Source of the DNA: Veillonella sp. 3310
GTDB taxonomy: Bacteria > Bacillota > Negativicutes > Veillonellales > Veillonellaceae
Direction: 5' to 3'
Assembly (NCBI RefSeq): GCF_003999875.1
Contig: NZ_RQVJ01000006.1
Span: 56,829 to 120,828 of the forward strand
Length of the DNA stretch: 64,000 nucleotides
Below are positions 26,169 to 38,282 of this stretch, piece by piece. The notes under the pieces were generated by a model. It was given only the letters and a program-made list of their open reading frames with translations, made no database searches and was not told where the DNA came from. The stretch's first letter is position 1, and each line of letters begins with the position of its first letter. The translations under genes and the position numbers were made by a program.

Positions 26169-29100
26169 ATGCAATTATTGCGACTAGAAATGAAAGGATT
26201 CAAGTCCTTTGCTGATAAAACGGTAGTGTCTTTTTCTCCAGGCATGACTGGGATTGTAGGCCCTAATGGTAGTGGTAAAAGTAATATTACTGATGCGATT
26301 CGCTGGGTTTTAGGGGAATCGAATGTACGCCATTTGCGTGGACAAAAAGCAGAAGATATTATTTTTTCTGGCACAGAAGCTCGTCGCCCTCACAATACGG
26401 CAGAGGTAAACTTAATTTTTGATAACAGTGATGGCACTTTGGGCAAAGAATTAGCAGAAGTTGTTATCACACGCCGTATGTATCGCAATGGTGAAAGTGA
26501 ATTCCAAATCAATAAGAGAAATTGCCGGTTAAAAGATATTCATCTATTATTGGCTGATACAGGCTTAGGTAAAGATTCTATGGCCATCATCGGGCAGAAT
26601 CGTATCGATGCTATCTTGAATAGTAAACCAGAAGAACGTCGCTTAATATTTGAAGATGTGGCGGGTATCTCTCGCTTTAAAATGAATAAAGAAGATGCTA
26701 TTCGGCGTATCAATAGTACAGATCGTAATATGGAACGATTAGATGATGTGATGAGTACGCTAGGAGATCAATTAGTAGAATTAGAGGCGAAAGCTAATGT
26801 AACACGTGAGTACAATACATTATCACAGGATAAGCGTAGCTATGATGGAGCTATTGCTTTTCATGAATATAAAACGGCGGATCGTTTATTTACACGCCAA
26901 GAAAATGAAAACTTATCCTACCTTCGTGAGCAAGAAGAATTAGAAACTAGCTTAGATACAATTCAAGAGACTTATAAAACCACACAAAATGAGCTTCAAT
27001 CATTTCGTGAAACCAACCAAAGTATGGAAGATGAATATGCCACTTTACAAGGTAAATTAGGGGAACTGACTGGACAAATTGAAGTAGCTCGCTTAAAAGA
27101 AGCCAATATGGTAGAAGAGTTAAAAGGTGGAGAAGAACAGTTAAGAACTTGGAAGGAAGAACTGAAAGTTAAAGCACAACAATATGATTGTGACTTGACA
27201 TCTTTGAAAGACCAAGAAAGTAACTTAACATCCATTGGACAAGATGTAAAACAAGCGGAATCTAATTTGCAAAGCACTCGAGACTCTCTTAGTCAAGTGA
27301 AGGCTAATTTAGATGGTATGCGCATAGCGGAGCAACATGCTCATGAGCGTCATATTCGTGTTGTTCGTGAGTTGGAAGAAGCTCGCCATCAATTAGCAAG
27401 AGCGGAAGAGTTAGAAACACAAAAGAAAGATGATGCGCAACGTTTGAAGGCTACTTTACAAGATATAAAACAATCTGTAGAAGAAACACAAGGGCAATTA
27501 GAGGCGCAACAACAGGTTGTTAGTAAAGTAGAGGAAGCGTTGGAGATAGCACGTCAATCATTACAACAGCTAGAGGATACACGCCGACAAAAAAATCAGG
27601 AATTAGTAGAAGTACAAAGAACACTGCAAGCTAAAGAAGGTCGTTTAGAACTGTTACATAGTTGGGAAGAGCTGCATGAAGGTTATTTGGAAGGCACAAA
27701 ACATGTATTACAAGCGAAAGAAACTTGGTCTTCTCATATTCGTGGAGCTATTGGTGATGTATTCACTGTAGAAGAAAAATTCTTAGTGGCCATTGAAACT
27801 GCTTTAGGTGGTGCTATTCATCAAGTTATCACAGAGACTGCAAAGATTGCTTCTGAAGCAGTACAATACTTAAAACGCACACAAGGTGGTCGAGTTACGT
27901 TTTTACCGATGGATATGGTACGAGGAAAACGACTCGATCATAAAGCCTTAACATCGCCTTATGTATTGGGATTAGGTGTAGACTGCATTCAATTTGATAC
28001 ACAATATACAGGCGTATTTAATCAGCTATTAGGGCGTACTCTTATTGTAGATACCTTGGACCATGGATTAGCATTGCAAAAAGAATATCATCAACAATTG
28101 CGGATTGTTACCTTAACAGGAGAGCAATTGCAACCAGGTGGTGCTCTAACAGGTGGTGCTACAAAACGAAAAAAAGTGTCTATCTTGTCCCGTAAAGAAG
28201 AGCAAGACACATTACAGCAAGATATTCATGTATTACGAGATACAGCACAGGTGTTACAACAGACTTTACAAGGACTAGACAAAGAAATAGAAGCTTTAAC
28301 ACAGTCTGGTAAGGGATTACGTCAAACCTATGAACAAGAAGAATTGCAGTTACGTAGCTTGCAGCAAGAGCAGCAACGCTCCCAAGGAGAGCAAATTAAC
28401 TTAAGTGGAATGGTGCAGACCTATAATGAGGAACTACAAAAAGCTGAAGAAAAGCAAATTATCTTAGGGGAGACAATTACAAAGCTGGTAGGTGAGCTTT
28501 CACAGTTGGAAAACCGTGAAGGGCATCAAGAGCAAGTCACAACCTTAGTGTCTCAAGAGCAAACTTTACAAGAACAAGAGCGTGACCGAAGTGAAACGTT
28601 ACAAGGAATACGCTTACGGTGGGAACAATCTCGATTGTTGTTAGAGCAAAGTAAAAAAGAAGTAGCTCAAATTGAACAATATATGAAAGATAAGACAGTA
28701 GAGATTGAAAACTTAGATCATCGAATTAGCCAATTACGTGAAGATGTCATACGCTTAGGTGGTGGGCCTGTTTTAACATTAGAATCAGAAAAACAAGCTA
28801 TAGAAAAACGAGTCATCACCATTGGAGAATCTCGTAAAGGTGGCCAAGACAAAGTACGCACTTGGGAGTTGCAATTAAACCAATTACAAGAAGAACGAAA
28901 TCAAAAAGAACAGCGACAACGAATTGTGCAGAAGAAACTAGTAGACTTACAAGAGGGCTTAACAAAATATCAATTACAAGGCGAACAAGCATTGGAACAA
29001 TTAGGCGCTTTAGGGTATACTAAACAAGAGGCACAGAATATACACTTAGGTGGCTCCGTAAATGAGTGGAAACAACAACAGGTGAACTTGGCAAGACAAA

Positions 29101-29732
29101 TTGAAAGCTTAGGTGCTATCAACCCGAATGCTATTGCAGAATATGAAGAAGCGGAAGAAAAATTAGCATTCTATCATGAGCAAAAAGAAGATTTGGTGAT
29201 AGCTAAAGAACAATTAGAAGGTGTCATCGCTGAAATAGATGGGGCTATGTCTGAACAGTTGCAAGATGTACTTACTGTCATTCGTGAGAGATTCCAACAT
29301 GTCTTCTCCCAATTGTTTGGGGGAGGTACAGCGCAAATTGTAGCTTCCAACCCAGAATCCATTTTAGAAAGTGGCATTGATTTTTATATCCAGCCGCCAG
29401 GAAAGAAACGCCAACAATTAAGCTTGCTATCTGGTGGGGAACGAGCGTTGACAGTTATAGCTTTGCTCTTTGCGCTACTAGATTATCGACCTGCTCCATT
29501 CTGTGTACTTGATGAAGTAGACGCTGCGTTAGATGATGCCAATGTGGAACGATTTAGCCACTATTTGCATAATTTAGGGGATGCGACCCAATTTATCGTG
29601 GTAACCCATCGTAAGCGGACCATGGAATCAGCCCATGTCTTACAAGGGGTGACTATGGTGGAACGAGGGGTGTCACGTCTATTAACAGTAGCCTTTGACG
29701 AAGTAAAGGAGAACAGCGATTATGGCATTTAG
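26169..29732 (+). CDS. smc: Chromosome segregation SMC protein
   Basis: About 1187 residues from ATG 26169 (GAAAGGA ahead), matching the family's length; an upstream in-frame start lacks a ribosome site. The ATPase head has Walker A GPNGSGKSN at ~32-40 and, at the C terminus, LSLLSGGERALTVIALLFALL and Walker B FCVLDEVDAALDD. Long coiled coils (~residues 165-500 and 660-1010) flank a hinge at ~510-650 (RGAIGDVFTVEE..., ending GALTGGATK). It condenses and segregates the chromosome with ScpA/ScpB. The last codons overlap the ftsY start by 11 bases. Confidence 0.97.
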   Translation: MQLLRLEMKGFKSFADKTVVSFSPGMTGIVGPNGSGKSNITDAIRWVLGESNVRHLRGQKAEDIIFSGTEARRPHNTAEVNLIFDNSDGTLGKELAEVVITRRMYRNGESEFQINKRNCRLKDIHLLLADTGLGKDSMAIIGQNRIDAILNSKPEERRLIFEDVAGISRFKMNKEDAIRRINSTDRNMERLDDVMSTLGDQLVELEAKANVTREYNTLSQDKRSYDGAIAFHEYKTADRLFTRQENENLSYLREQEELETSLDTIQETYKTTQNELQSFRETNQSMEDEYATLQGKLGELTGQIEVARLKEANMVEELKGGEEQLRTWKEELKVKAQQYDCDLTSLKDQESNLTSIGQDVKQAESNLQSTRDSLSQVKANLDGMRIAEQHAHERHIRVVRELEEARHQLARAEELETQKKDDAQRLKATLQDIKQSVEETQGQLEAQQQVVSKVEEALEIARQSLQQLEDTRRQKNQELVEVQRTLQAKEGRLELLHSWEELHEGYLEGTKHVLQAKETWSSHIRGAIGDVFTVEEKFLVAIETALGGAIHQVITETAKIASEAVQYLKRTQGGRVTFLPMDMVRGKRLDHKALTSPYVLGLGVDCIQFDTQYTGVFNQLLGRTLIVDTLDHGLALQKEYHQQLRIVTLTGEQLQPGGALTGGATKRKKVSILSRKEEQDTLQQDIHVLRDTAQVLQQTLQGLDKEIEALTQSGKGLRQTYEQEELQLRSLQQEQQRSQGEQINLSGMVQTYNEELQKAEEKQIILGETITKLVGELSQLENREGHQEQVTTLVSQEQTLQEQERDRSETLQGIRLRWEQSRLLLEQSKKEVAQIEQYMKDKTVEIENLDHRISQLREDVIRLGGGPVLTLESEKQAIEKRVITIGESRKGGQDKVRTWELQLNQLQEERNQKEQRQRIVQKKLVDLQEGLTKYQLQGEQALEQLGALGYTKQEAQNIHLGGSVNEWKQQQVNLARQIESLGAINPNAIAEYEEAEEKLAFYHEQKEDLVIAKEQLEGVIAEIDGAMSEQLQDVLTVIRERFQHVFSQLFGGGTAQIVASNPESILESGIDFYIQPPGKKRQQLSLLSGGERALTVIALLFALLDYRPAPFCVLDEVDAALDDANVERFSHYLHNLGDATQFIVVTHRKRTMESAHVLQGVTMVERGVSRLLTVAFDEVKENSDYGI

Positions 29733-30645
29733 TTTTTTTGACCGTGTGAAAGCGGGCTTAGAAAAGACAAAAAATAATTTTGTAAAAAAAGTAGAAACCA
29801 TTGTTATCGGCTATGCTGAAATCGATGATGATTTCTTAGATGATTTAGAAGCAACTATGCTGACTGGAGATTTAGGTCCTAAAACAACGACGTATTTAAT
29901 GAAAGAAATCCGCCGCGGTGTTACAGAAGGAATTATCAACAACACTAGCGAAGTGATGCCTTTTATGGAAGAACGCATTACAGAAATGTTAGGAGCTCAA
30001 GAGGAAGTGTTGGAGCTTCATAAACCAGAAGTCATCTTGGTAGTGGGTGTGAATGGTGTTGGTAAAACGACAACCATTGCGAAGCTGGCCCATTATTATG
30101 CAGAACAAGGTAAAAAGGTCATCATTGCCGCAGGTGATACATTCCGTGCCGCTGCATCGGAACAATTATCCATTTGGGCGGACCGTGTAGGTGTATCCAT
30201 TGTAAAACATAAGGAAGGTGCTGACCCAGCGGCAGTAGTGTTCGATGCTTGTGCCTCAGCTATTGCAAAAGAAGCGGACTTAGTGATTGTAGATACAGCA
30301 GGGCGTTTACATACGAAAGTCAACCTTATGGAAGAATTGAAGAAAATCGGCCGTGTAGCGGATAAACAAATCCCAGGGGCACCGCATCAAACCTTATTGG
30401 TGCTTGATGGCACTACAGGTCAAAATGCAGTGAGCCAAGCAAAATTATTTGGCGAAGCTGTGCCTGTAACAGGCATTGTGGTAACCAAATTAGATGGCAC
30501 CGCTAAAGGTGGTGTAGTTATCTCTATCAAAGAAGAGTTAGGTGTTCCTGTACGTTGGATTGGTGTAGGTGAGCAAATGGATGACTTACGTCCTTTCAAT
30601 GCAAAAGAATTTGCTAATGCCCTCTTTGATAAAGGAGAACAATAG
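29722..30645 (+). CDS. ftsY: Signal recognition particle receptor FtsY
   Basis: 307 residues: a short N-terminal segment, the NG GTPase domain, and no long acidic A domain, as in Gram-positive-type FtsY. GTPase motifs are GVNGVGKTTTIAKLA (G1), GDTFRAAASEQL, DTAGRLHTK (G3) and TKLDGTAKGG (G4). It docks ribosome-SRP complexes at the membrane for cotranslational insertion. It overlaps smc, a gene order common in Firmicutes. Confidence 0.97.
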   Translation: MAFSFFDRVKAGLEKTKNNFVKKVETIVIGYAEIDDDFLDDLEATMLTGDLGPKTTTYLMKEIRRGVTEGIINNTSEVMPFMEERITEMLGAQEEVLELHKPEVILVVGVNGVGKTTTIAKLAHYYAEQGKKVIIAAGDTFRAAASEQLSIWADRVGVSIVKHKEGADPAAVVFDACASAIAKEADLVIVDTAGRLHTKVNLMEELKKIGRVADKQIPGAPHQTLLVLDGTTGQNAVSQAKLFGEAVPVTGIVVTKLDGTAKGGVVISIKEELGVPVRWIGVGEQMDDLRPFNAKEFANALFDKGEQ

Positions 30646-30648
30646 GCC

Positions 30649-31047
30649 ATGACCAGACAACAATTATATGACTATGTGGTGGACCAAAATGAGATGAATG
30701 GTTATGGTATCGACAGTGATAGTATTGAATGTGCTGTAGATATTATGGAATTTGTAGGCGGTGATCTATACAGACCCCTTACACGGTTGCTCTTGAGCAA
30801 TTGGAAAGAAATTGCTAGCCGTATTGAAAGCTACACCGATGAGCAATGGAATTTTGTTCATCGTATTGCGGAGAATATGAAGCACTCCTTGGAACATGAC
30901 CACGGCGATGAAAGCCATCATTTATCGGATCATGGAATTGCCATCTTTATCGAAATGCTAGAAGGGGATGACACAGCCACACAAACCTTGCAAGGAGATA
31001 CACCAATTACAGAAGAAGAGTTGCGACGTATCCGTGGCAAGGGATAG
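30649..31047 (+). CDS. Small acidic protein of unknown function, 132 aa
   Basis: The start is three bases after the ftsY stop, so it is in the smc-ftsY transcript. No signal peptide or membrane helix is seen. It looks mainly helical, acidic and His-rich in the middle (HSLEHDHGDESHHLSDHG), and ends in a basic RRIRGKG tail. I do not recognise a family. The His/Asp cluster could bind a metal, which is only a guess. Intact, well-spaced frame and consistent codon use support a real gene. Confidence 0.65.
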   Translation: MTRQQLYDYVVDQNEMNGYGIDSDSIECAVDIMEFVGGDLYRPLTRLLLSNWKEIASRIESYTDEQWNFVHRIAENMKHSLEHDHGDESHHLSDHGIAIFIEMLEGDDTATQTLQGDTPITEEELRRIRGKG

Positions 31048-31155
31048 ATATCTGGCGCCTATTGATAGGGCTAATACTAATAGCACTTAGTCTGTAGCAA
31101 AAGTACTGTAGGGCTCGGGTATACATACTATTACAATAATATAATAGACAGTGAG

Positions 31156-31190
31156 AGAAAAGTTGGATCTTAGATTCAGCTTTTCTTTTT
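31156..31190 (+). terminator. Intrinsic terminator of the smc-ftsY operon
   Basis: A 14-bp stem (31156-31169 with 31173-31186, two G-T pairs) closes a TTA loop and is followed by TTTT. The rest of the 368-base gap to uvrB holds only the uvrB promoter region and AT-rich sequence. Confidence 0.85.
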
Positions 31191-31303
31191 GTATATAGTG
31201 TATGTTTGTAGTGTAAGTAACCATGTGACAAGAAATGATATTACTAGTTGTAGATGTCAATATATTCCATGAGTACACTATAATAGTTGTAATGGATTTG
31301 TAT

Positions 31304-31343
31304 CGAACATACAGTACAATAAAATGGACATTCATGGTATAAT
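31304..31343 (+). promoter_or_regulatory. uvrB promoter region
   Basis: An extended -10 (TGGTATAAT) ends at 31343; no good -35 is seen. CGAACATACAGTACA at 31304-31318 loosely resembles a Firmicute LexA box (GAAC-N4-GTTC), but the second half is poor, so SOS control is uncertain. Confidence 0.45.
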
Positions 31344-31415
31344 ATAGAAGTTACTAGATATAGAATTGATAGTGAACTTTCACGTTTACAAAGATAGAAA
31401 ATATAAGGAGGGACT

Positions 31416-33524
31416 ATGAGCGGATTGCATCATTTTCCTGAAGAAGGCATACCCTTTCAAGTAGAGGCGCCGTACTCCCCCATGGGAGACCAGCCGAAGG
31501 CTATCGAGTCCTTGGCGGAAGGCATTGAACGAGGGGAATGGGCACAGGTATTATTAGGTGCTACGGGCACGGGAAAAACATATACTATGGCAAAGCTCAT
31601 CGAGGCCGTGCAAAAGCCGACCTTGATCATCGCCCACAATAAAACACTGGCGGCCCAATTGGCTAGCGAGTTCAAGAGCTTTTTTCCTAAGAACGCAGTG
31701 GAATACTTCGTGTCCTATTACGATTATTACCAACCTGAGGCGTATATTGCCTCTACCGATACATATATTGAAAAAGATGCGTCCATCAATGAAGAAATCG
31801 ATAAGCTGCGCCACTCGGCGACAATGAACTTATTTGAACGGAAAGATGTAATCATCGTCGCATCGGTTAGCTGCATCTACGGCTTAGGGGACCCAGAGGA
31901 CTATAGCACTCTCTGCGTATCCTTGCGACAAGGTCAGGAATATAGCCGTGATGACATTCTTCGTAAATTGGTATCCATCCAATATACCCGAAACGATATG
32001 AACTTCGTGCGAGGTACCTTCCGTGTACAAGGGGATACCTTAGAGATTTTCCCTGCCGGCACTAGTGAAAGAGCCATTCGAGTAGAAATGTTTGGCGATG
32101 AAATCGATCGCTTAGTGGAAATTGATGTGCTCACAGGGGATGTGATTGTAGAGCGTAAACACGTGGCCATCTATCCAGCCTCTCACTATGTAACGACGAA
32201 AGAAAAGTTAGACCTTGCCATTGGTCGCATCGAAGCAGAGTTGGCTGAACGTTTGGCATACTTTAATGAAAATGGTCGTCTCTTAGAGGCACAACGATTG
32301 GAGCAACGAACACGATATGACATTGAAATGATGCAGGAAATGGGCTATTGCTCAGGCATTGAAAACTACTCACGCCTGTTGTCGAACCGTCAACCAGGCG
32401 AAGCGCCGATGACCCTCATCGACTATTTTACAGACGATTTCTTAATCATCATTGATGAATCCCATGTGACGTTACCACAAATTCGTGCTATGTATAATGG
32501 TGACCAAGCGCGGAAACATAATCTAATCGATTACGGATTCCGCTTACCGTCGGCGGCAGATAATCGGCCCTTAAAATTTGAAGAGTTTGTGGAGCGCATT
32601 AACCAAATTGTTTACGTATCTGCTACGCCAGGTCCTTATGAAATGGAAGTACAAACTAATGTAGCAGAGCAAATCATCCGACCTACTGGATTATTAGATC
32701 CTATCATCGAGATTCGGCCTATTAAAGGACAAATGGATGATTTACTAGGGGAAATTAAAGAGCGAGCGAAGTCTGATGAACGAGTATTGGTTACTACATT
32801 GACGAAGAAAATGGCAGAAGATTTAACGAATTATCTGAAAGAGATGGGTATTCGTGTACGCTATTTACACTCCGATATTGCTACCATTGAGCGTGCCGAT
32901 ATTATCCGTGATTTACGGGCCGGTGTCTTTGATGTTCTCGTAGGGATTAACTTGTTGAGGGAAGGCTTAGACATGCCAGAAGTGTCTTTGGTGGCTATCC
33001 TAGATGCAGATAAGGAAGGTTTCTTGCGCAGTGATACATCCTTGATTCAGACCATAGGCCGTGCGGCTCGTAATGAAAAAGGAAAAGTTATTATGTATGC
33101 GGACCGCATCACGGGTTCTATGCAACGAGCTATAGATGAAACCGAGCGCCGTCGTGCCTTGCAAGAGTCGTACAACACAGAACATGGCATCACACCTCGT
33201 ACGGTGCGCAAGGAAGTGAAAGACTTAATTGAATTGACCAAAGTAGAAGGCGAAGCTGCTACCCCTAAGAAAGGACGCAAGCCTAAAGCAGATAGTCCTG
33301 TGGTGTATGATAGTACAGCATCTACAGAAGTGGTGGCAGAAGCAGTACAAGCACTTTCACCAAAAACGCAATACGAAACGAAAGAAGATGTGTTCAATGC
33401 CATTGAAGAGACCACGCGCCTCATGAAAGCAGCAGCAAAACAATTAGAATTTGAACGGGCTGCAGAGTTGCGTGATGAACTAGGTAGATTACGACAATTG
33501 TGGTCGGATATGAACGAAGAATAG
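31416..33524 (+). CDS. uvrB: Excinuclease ABC subunit B
   Basis: 702 residues. It is the damage-verifying helicase-like subunit of nucleotide excision repair. Motifs: Walker [15 protein letters not shown] (~45), the beta-hairpin region [22 protein letters not shown] (~95-115), [38 protein letters not shown] and [13 protein letters not shown] domain at the C terminus (~660-700, [13 protein letters not shown]) contacts UvrC. AAGGAGGG precedes the ATG. It heads a uvrB-uvrA-uvrC operon. Confidence 0.98.
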   Translation: MSGLHHFPEEGIPFQVEAPYSPMGDQPKAIESLAEGIERGEWAQVLLGATGTGKTYTMAKLIEAVQKPTLIIAHNKTLAAQLASEFKSFFPKNAVEYFVSYYDYYQPEAYIASTDTYIEKDASINEEIDKLRHSATMNLFERKDVIIVASVSCIYGLGDPEDYSTLCVSLRQGQEYSRDDILRKLVSIQYTRNDMNFVRGTFRVQGDTLEIFPAGTSERAIRVEMFGDEIDRLVEIDVLTGDVIVERKHVAIYPASHYVTTKEKLDLAIGRIEAELAERLAYFNENGRLLEAQRLEQRTRYDIEMMQEMGYCSGIENYSRLLSNRQPGEAPMTLIDYFTDDFLIIIDESHVTLPQIRAMYNGDQARKHNLIDYGFRLPSAADNRPLKFEEFVERINQIVYVSATPGPYEMEVQTNVAEQIIRPTGLLDPIIEIRPIKGQMDDLLGEIKERAKSDERVLVTTLTKKMAEDLTNYLKEMGIRVRYLHSDIATIERADIIRDLRAGVFDVLVGINLLREGLDMPEVSLVAILDADKEGFLRSDTSLIQTIGRAARNEKGKVIMYADRITGSMQRAIDETERRRALQESYNTEHGITPRTVRKEVKDLIELTKVEGEAATPKKGRKPKADSPVVYDSTASTEVVAEAVQALSPKTQYETKEDVFNAIEETTRLMKAAAKQLEFERAAELRDELGRLRQLWSDMNEE

Positions 33525-33532
33525 GAGATATT

Positions 33533-36397
33533 TTGAAAGATCAATTAATTATAAAAGGCGCCCGTCAACATAATTTGAAGAATATTGACGTGGCTCTGCC
33601 GAGAAATCAATTTATCGTATTAACAGGCTTAAGTGGATCTGGTAAGTCATCCCTAGCCTTTGATACGATTTATGCAGAAGGGCAACGCAGATATGTAGAG
33701 TCCTTGTCTGCCTATGCTCGTCAGTTCTTAGGGCAAATGGATAAACCAGATGTGGATTACATTGAAGGGCTTTCACCGGCTATATCCATCGATCAAAAGA
33801 CAACGAGCTGCAACCCTCGTTCTACGGTGGGAACGGTGACAGAAATTTATGACTATTTGCGATTATTATTTGCTCGTATTGGTCGTGCGTACTGCCCTAC
33901 TTGTGGAGAAGAGATTGCACAACAGACGATTGAGCAAATTACAGATTTGGTCATGAAATTGCCAGAACGTACTAAAATTATGGTGATGGCTCCAGTGGTG
34001 CGGGGTAAAAAAGGGCGTCATGAAAAAGTGTTGGAACAAATTCGTAAAAATGGCTTTGCTCGTGTTCGCATCAATGGAGAGATACATACTTTTGAGGAAG
34101 AAATTTCCTTAGATAAAAATAAAAAACATACCATTGAAATCGTCGTAGACCGTCTTGTTATCAAAGAAGGCTTAGAAAGCCGATTAACGGATTCTTTGGA
34201 AACTGCCATTCATCATGGAGAAGGCTTTGTCATCATCCAAGAGGTAGATGGCCCAGCTCATCAATTTAGTGTTCATTTTACGTGTCCAAATGGTCATATT
34301 TCCTTGCCGGAAATTGAACCTCGTATGTTTTCCTTCAACAGTCCTTTTGGTGCCTGTCCATCCTGTTTGGGCCTAGGTAGCACTATGGAGGTAGATGAGG
34401 ATCGAGTGATTCCTGATCCTACAGTATCCTTTGCAGATGGTGCAGTAGCTCCTTTAAGCTCCAACCCAAATGCGTGGTTCATGCGCCAACTTGAGGGCTT
34501 GTTGAAAGTTCATGGGTATACATTAGATGCTAATTTTTCGGAATTACCTACAGCCTTACAAAAAGAAGTGATGTACGGTAGCACTGAGAAAGTGACCTTC
34601 GACTATGAAAATATGCGTGGTGAGGTTAAAACATTCCATACCGAATATGAAGGTATATTGCCAATGGTGAAACGTCGTCATGCAGAGGCCACTACAGATA
34701 GCATGCGTGAAGAGTTTGAATCCTATATGTCTATTAAACCATGTACAGCTTGTAAGGGAGCCCGCTTGAAACCAGAATCTCTTGCCATCCGTGTAGGTGA
34801 AAAAAATATAGATGAAGTGACACAGCTAACGATTAGTGAAGCGGTGGACTATTTTGGCAATCTACAGTTGACGGAACGAGAGGCTTTCATTGGTGCTCAA
34901 ATTTTGAAAGAAATCAATGCTCGATTAGGATTCCTGAATAATGTAGGCTTAGATTATTTGACGATGAATCGTAGTGCGGGCACCTTATCTGGAGGGGAAG
35001 CGCAGCGCATTCGATTGGCTACACAAATTGGTTCGGGCCTCGTTGGGGTCTTATATATTTTAGATGAACCATCTATTGGTCTGCATCAACGAGATAATGA
35101 TCGGTTAATTGAAACACTGAAAGGGCTGCGTGATTTAGGCAATACATTACTCGTGGTAGAACACGATGAGGATACAATGTTAGCAGCGGATTATTTGGTA
35201 GATATTGGACCTGCGGCCGGTGAACATGGTGGTCAAATCGTGGCGCAAGGTACAGTGCCAGAGGTGATGGCTGTGAAAGAATCCATTACCGGTCAATACT
35301 TAAGTGGTCAAAAATATATTCCATTACCAAAAGAGCGAAGAAAACCTACGAAAGCTTGCTTAGAAATCCGTGGTGCTAAAGAGAACAATTTAAAACAAGT
35401 GAATGTGAAGTTCCCTATTGGTTTGTTCACTGTTGTGACAGGGGTCAGTGGGTCTGGTAAATCCACATTAATCAATGAAATCTTGTATAAAGGCGTAGCT
35501 AATGCACTCTACAAAAGTCATCATAAGGTAGGAGCCCATAAGGAGATTCGCGGTTTAGAGTATGTGGATAAAATTATTAATATAGACCAAAGTCCCATTG
35601 GTCGCACACCACGCTCGAATCCAGCCACCTACACAGGTGTATTCGATGCGATCCGTGAGCTATATAGTCAAACAAATGAAGCGAAGATTCGTGGCTATAA
35701 AGCCGGACGATTTAGCTTTAACGTCAAAGGCGGTCGTTGTGAGGCGTGCCGTGGGGATGGTATCATCAAAATTGAAATGCATTTCTTGCCAGATGTGTAT
35801 GTACCGTGCGAAGTATGTAAAGGAGCTCGATATAACCGAGAGACCATGGAGGTGAAATACAAAGGGAAAAGCATTGCCGATGTATTGGATATGGTTGTGG
35901 ATGAAGCGGTAGAGTTCTTTAGTGCCATCCCAAAAATTCACCGTAAATTGGTCACTCTACAAGAAGTGGGTTTAGGATATATTCGCTTAGGCCAAGCGGC
36001 GACTACTTTATCTGGTGGTGAAGCGCAACGTGTGAAGTTAGCTACTGAACTGGCTCGTCGCAGCACGGGAAAAACCTTATATATCCTGGATGAACCGACT
36101 ACGGGCCTTCATGTGGAAGATATTCGTAAATTGTTAGAGGTGTTGCAAAAACTTACCGATGGTGGGGATACAGTAGTGGTCATCGAGCATAATTTAGATG
36201 TCATTAAAACGGCGGATCATATTATTGACTTAGGTCCAGAAGGCGGTTTCCGAGGCGGTACCATTGTGGGCACTGGCACCCCTGAGGAGATTGCTGCTTT
36301 ACCTGAAAGTTACACTGGTAAATTCTTAGGCCCCGTGTTAGAGAAAACTAGGAATTATATGGAACAACATCCGTTGCCTACTGAGGACACACCATGA
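33533..36397 (+). CDS. uvrA: Excinuclease ABC subunit A
   Basis: About 954 residues from TTG 33533, which has TAGGAG ahead and gives the conserved N terminus [20 protein letters not shown]; the open frame reaches back into uvrB but without a ribosome site. It contains two ABC ATPase modules: Walker [12 protein letters not shown] and [11 protein letters not shown], and signatures [12 protein letters not shown] and [12 protein letters not shown]. Zinc-finger cysteines lie in [15 protein letters not shown], and CEACRGDG with PCEVCKG. It scans DNA for bulky lesions and loads UvrB. The uvrC ATG overlaps its stop. Confidence 0.98.
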   Translation: MKDQLIIKGARQHNLKNIDVALPRNQFIVLTGLSGSGKSSLAFDTIYAEGQRRYVESLSAYARQFLGQMDKPDVDYIEGLSPAISIDQKTTSCNPRSTVGTVTEIYDYLRLLFARIGRAYCPTCGEEIAQQTIEQITDLVMKLPERTKIMVMAPVVRGKKGRHEKVLEQIRKNGFARVRINGEIHTFEEEISLDKNKKHTIEIVVDRLVIKEGLESRLTDSLETAIHHGEGFVIIQEVDGPAHQFSVHFTCPNGHISLPEIEPRMFSFNSPFGACPSCLGLGSTMEVDEDRVIPDPTVSFADGAVAPLSSNPNAWFMRQLEGLLKVHGYTLDANFSELPTALQKEVMYGSTEKVTFDYENMRGEVKTFHTEYEGILPMVKRRHAEATTDSMREEFESYMSIKPCTACKGARLKPESLAIRVGEKNIDEVTQLTISEAVDYFGNLQLTEREAFIGAQILKEINARLGFLNNVGLDYLTMNRSAGTLSGGEAQRIRLATQIGSGLVGVLYILDEPSIGLHQRDNDRLIETLKGLRDLGNTLLVVEHDEDTMLAADYLVDIGPAAGEHGGQIVAQGTVPEVMAVKESITGQYLSGQKYIPLPKERRKPTKACLEIRGAKENNLKQVNVKFPIGLFTVVTGVSGSGKSTLINEILYKGVANALYKSHHKVGAHKEIRGLEYVDKIINIDQSPIGRTPRSNPATYTGVFDAIRELYSQTNEAKIRGYKAGRFSFNVKGGRCEACRGDGIIKIEMHFLPDVYVPCEVCKGARYNRETMEVKYKGKSIADVLDMVVDEAVEFFSAIPKIHRKLVTLQEVGLGYIRLGQAATTLSGGEAQRVKLATELARRSTGKTLYILDEPTTGLHVEDIRKLLEVLQKLTDGGDTVVVIEHNLDVIKTADHIIDLGPEGGFRGGTIVGTGTPEEIAALPESYTGKFLGPVLEKTRNYMEQHPLPTEDTP

Positions 36398-38280
36398 ATC
36401 CTATTGATAGACAATTGCAAGCAGAAGAAGTAAACTTTCAGCCGTCTCGTCAACAAGACATGATGATGGGGGATGCGGAACAGCAAGCGTATATACTGGA
36501 AAAGGTCAGTCATCTGCCGACTACGCCGGGGGTCTATTTGTGGCGTGACAAGTACCAGCGTATCATCTACGTAGGGAAGGCCATCAACTTGCGCAATCGA
36601 GTGCGGTCCTATGTGCAACAAGATGTGAATCGTTCTGTGAAAGTGACTGCCATGATGCGCCGTGCTTGGGATGTGGAAACAATCCAAACGAAAACGGAAA
36701 TGGAAGCGCTTATCTTAGAGGCGACCTTAATCAAGGAGCACCATCCGAAATACAATATTATGCTTCGAGATGATAAGACGTATCCTTACGTGAAAGTCAC
36801 CGTGCAAGAGGACTTTCCACGTCTCTTTATGACGCGCCGTTTAGAACGTGATGGAGCGAAGTATTTTGGACCTTTCACAGATGTGACAGCGGTGCATCAT
36901 GTACTGCGCATCTTGCGGTCCTATTATCCGTTACGGACTTGTAAAAGTATGAAAGTAGAACGACCTTGTTTGCAATATCATATGCACTATTGTGAAGGGC
37001 CTTGCATGAAGTATGTAACGGTAGAATCCTATCGTAAATACATCGATGATATTGTAGCTCTTTTTGAAGGGAAACAAGTTAAGGTCATCCAAGAGATTAC
37101 GTCCAAGATGGAGCAAGCTTCAGAAGACTTGGAGTTTGAACTAGCGGCCAAGTATCGTGATGATTTATTAAGTATCCAAAAGGTACAAGAAAAGCAACGC
37201 ATGGTCACACAGCGAGGTGATATGGATGTATTAGGTATGGCTATCGATGGTCCTATGGCGTGTATTCAACTATTTTTTATTCGCAGTGGACGCTTATTGG
37301 GACGAGAAAATTACTTTGTTCAGCATGAAGGAGATAGTCCAGAGCTGGTGATGACGGAGTTCATTAAGCAGTATTATGGAGGATCTACATTCATTCCTAA
37401 GGAATTGTTATTGCCTATAGATAGTGTGGATCGTGAACTGTTTAGTGAATGGTTTACCTCTATGAAAGGTCAACAAGTAGAAGTATCTGTACCTCAGCGA
37501 GGCTATAAAAAGGACCTTATCAAGATGGCGGAGGAAAATGCTCAAAACTTCTTGGCAGAACGTCGTCGCCAGTGGCAATACACTATCGATAAGTCTGGTG
37601 GTGCGGTGAAAAAATTAGCGGAAGTACTAGACTTACCACGATTGCCAGAACGCATGGAATGTTATGATATTTCCCATATGCAAGGGGCAGAAACGGTGGC
37701 ATCCATGGTCGTTTTTGAAGGTGGAAAGCCGGCGAAACGAGAGTATCGACGATTCAAGCTAAAAACAGTACAAGGGAAGCCGGATGACTTTGCATCTATG
37801 GCGGAAATTATGGAACGCCGTTATGGAAATGAAAAAGATTGGCCTATGCCAGATTTGATTATCATCGATGGGGGTAAAGGACAGTTAAATGCAGCCTTGC
37901 CGGTGATCCGTGCTATGGGTGTTACCGATGTGCCAGTCATATCCTTGGCGAAGCGAATCGAAGAAGTATTCGTAGAAGGAGAATCGGAAAGTATTATTCT
38001 AGAACACCATACGCCAGAATTACAATTACTGCAGCAAATTCGTGATGAAGCGCATCGATTTGCCATCACTTACCATCGTAGATTACGTGGAAAGCGGAAC
38101 TTAGAATCTGTTTTAGATCATGTAGAGGGCATAGGACCAAAACGAAGAAAAGCGCTGTATAAACATTTTGGGAATTTAGATGCCATGCGAGTGGCGGAGT
38201 TACATGAACTGGAGAGCGTTGAGGGAATGAATAAAAAAGCGGCGCTTGCTGTGTATGAGTTCTTTCGGCGTTTGAAATAA
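36394..38280 (+). CDS. uvrC: Excinuclease ABC subunit C
   Basis: 628 residues. It makes both incisions around the lesion. Domains in order: GIY-YIG nuclease ([21 protein letters not shown], ~residues 47-67), UVR domain ([19 protein letters not shown], ~245), a cysteine pair region ([22 protein letters not shown]), RNase H-like 3' nuclease half ([23 protein letters not shown]) and C-terminal helix-hairpin-helix ([17 protein letters not shown]). ATG 36394 overlaps the uvrA TGA; about 20 extra N-terminal residues before MMMGDAEQQ suggest a later ATG is possible. Confidence 0.97.
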   Translation: MNPIDRQLQAEEVNFQPSRQQDMMMGDAEQQAYILEKVSHLPTTPGVYLWRDKYQRIIYVGKAINLRNRVRSYVQQDVNRSVKVTAMMRRAWDVETIQTKTEMEALILEATLIKEHHPKYNIMLRDDKTYPYVKVTVQEDFPRLFMTRRLERDGAKYFGPFTDVTAVHHVLRILRSYYPLRTCKSMKVERPCLQYHMHYCEGPCMKYVTVESYRKYIDDIVALFEGKQVKVIQEITSKMEQASEDLEFELAAKYRDDLLSIQKVQEKQRMVTQRGDMDVLGMAIDGPMACIQLFFIRSGRLLGRENYFVQHEGDSPELVMTEFIKQYYGGSTFIPKELLLPIDSVDRELFSEWFTSMKGQQVEVSVPQRGYKKDLIKMAEENAQNFLAERRRQWQYTIDKSGGAVKKLAEVLDLPRLPERMECYDISHMQGAETVASMVVFEGGKPAKREYRRFKLKTVQGKPDDFASMAEIMERRYGNEKDWPMPDLIIIDGGKGQLNAALPVIRAMGVTDVPVISLAKRIEEVFVEGESESIILEHHTPELQLLQQIRDEAHRFAITYHRRLRGKRNLESVLDHVEGIGPKRRKALYKHFGNLDAMRVAELHELESVEGMNKKAALAVYEFFRRLK

Positions 38281-38282
38281 TG

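Noticed and set aside
31304..31318. LexA/SOS box upstream of uvrB
   Set aside because: Only the first half (CGAAC) fits; the second half GTACA is off in sequence and spacing. It is kept only as a weak remark in the promoter entry.
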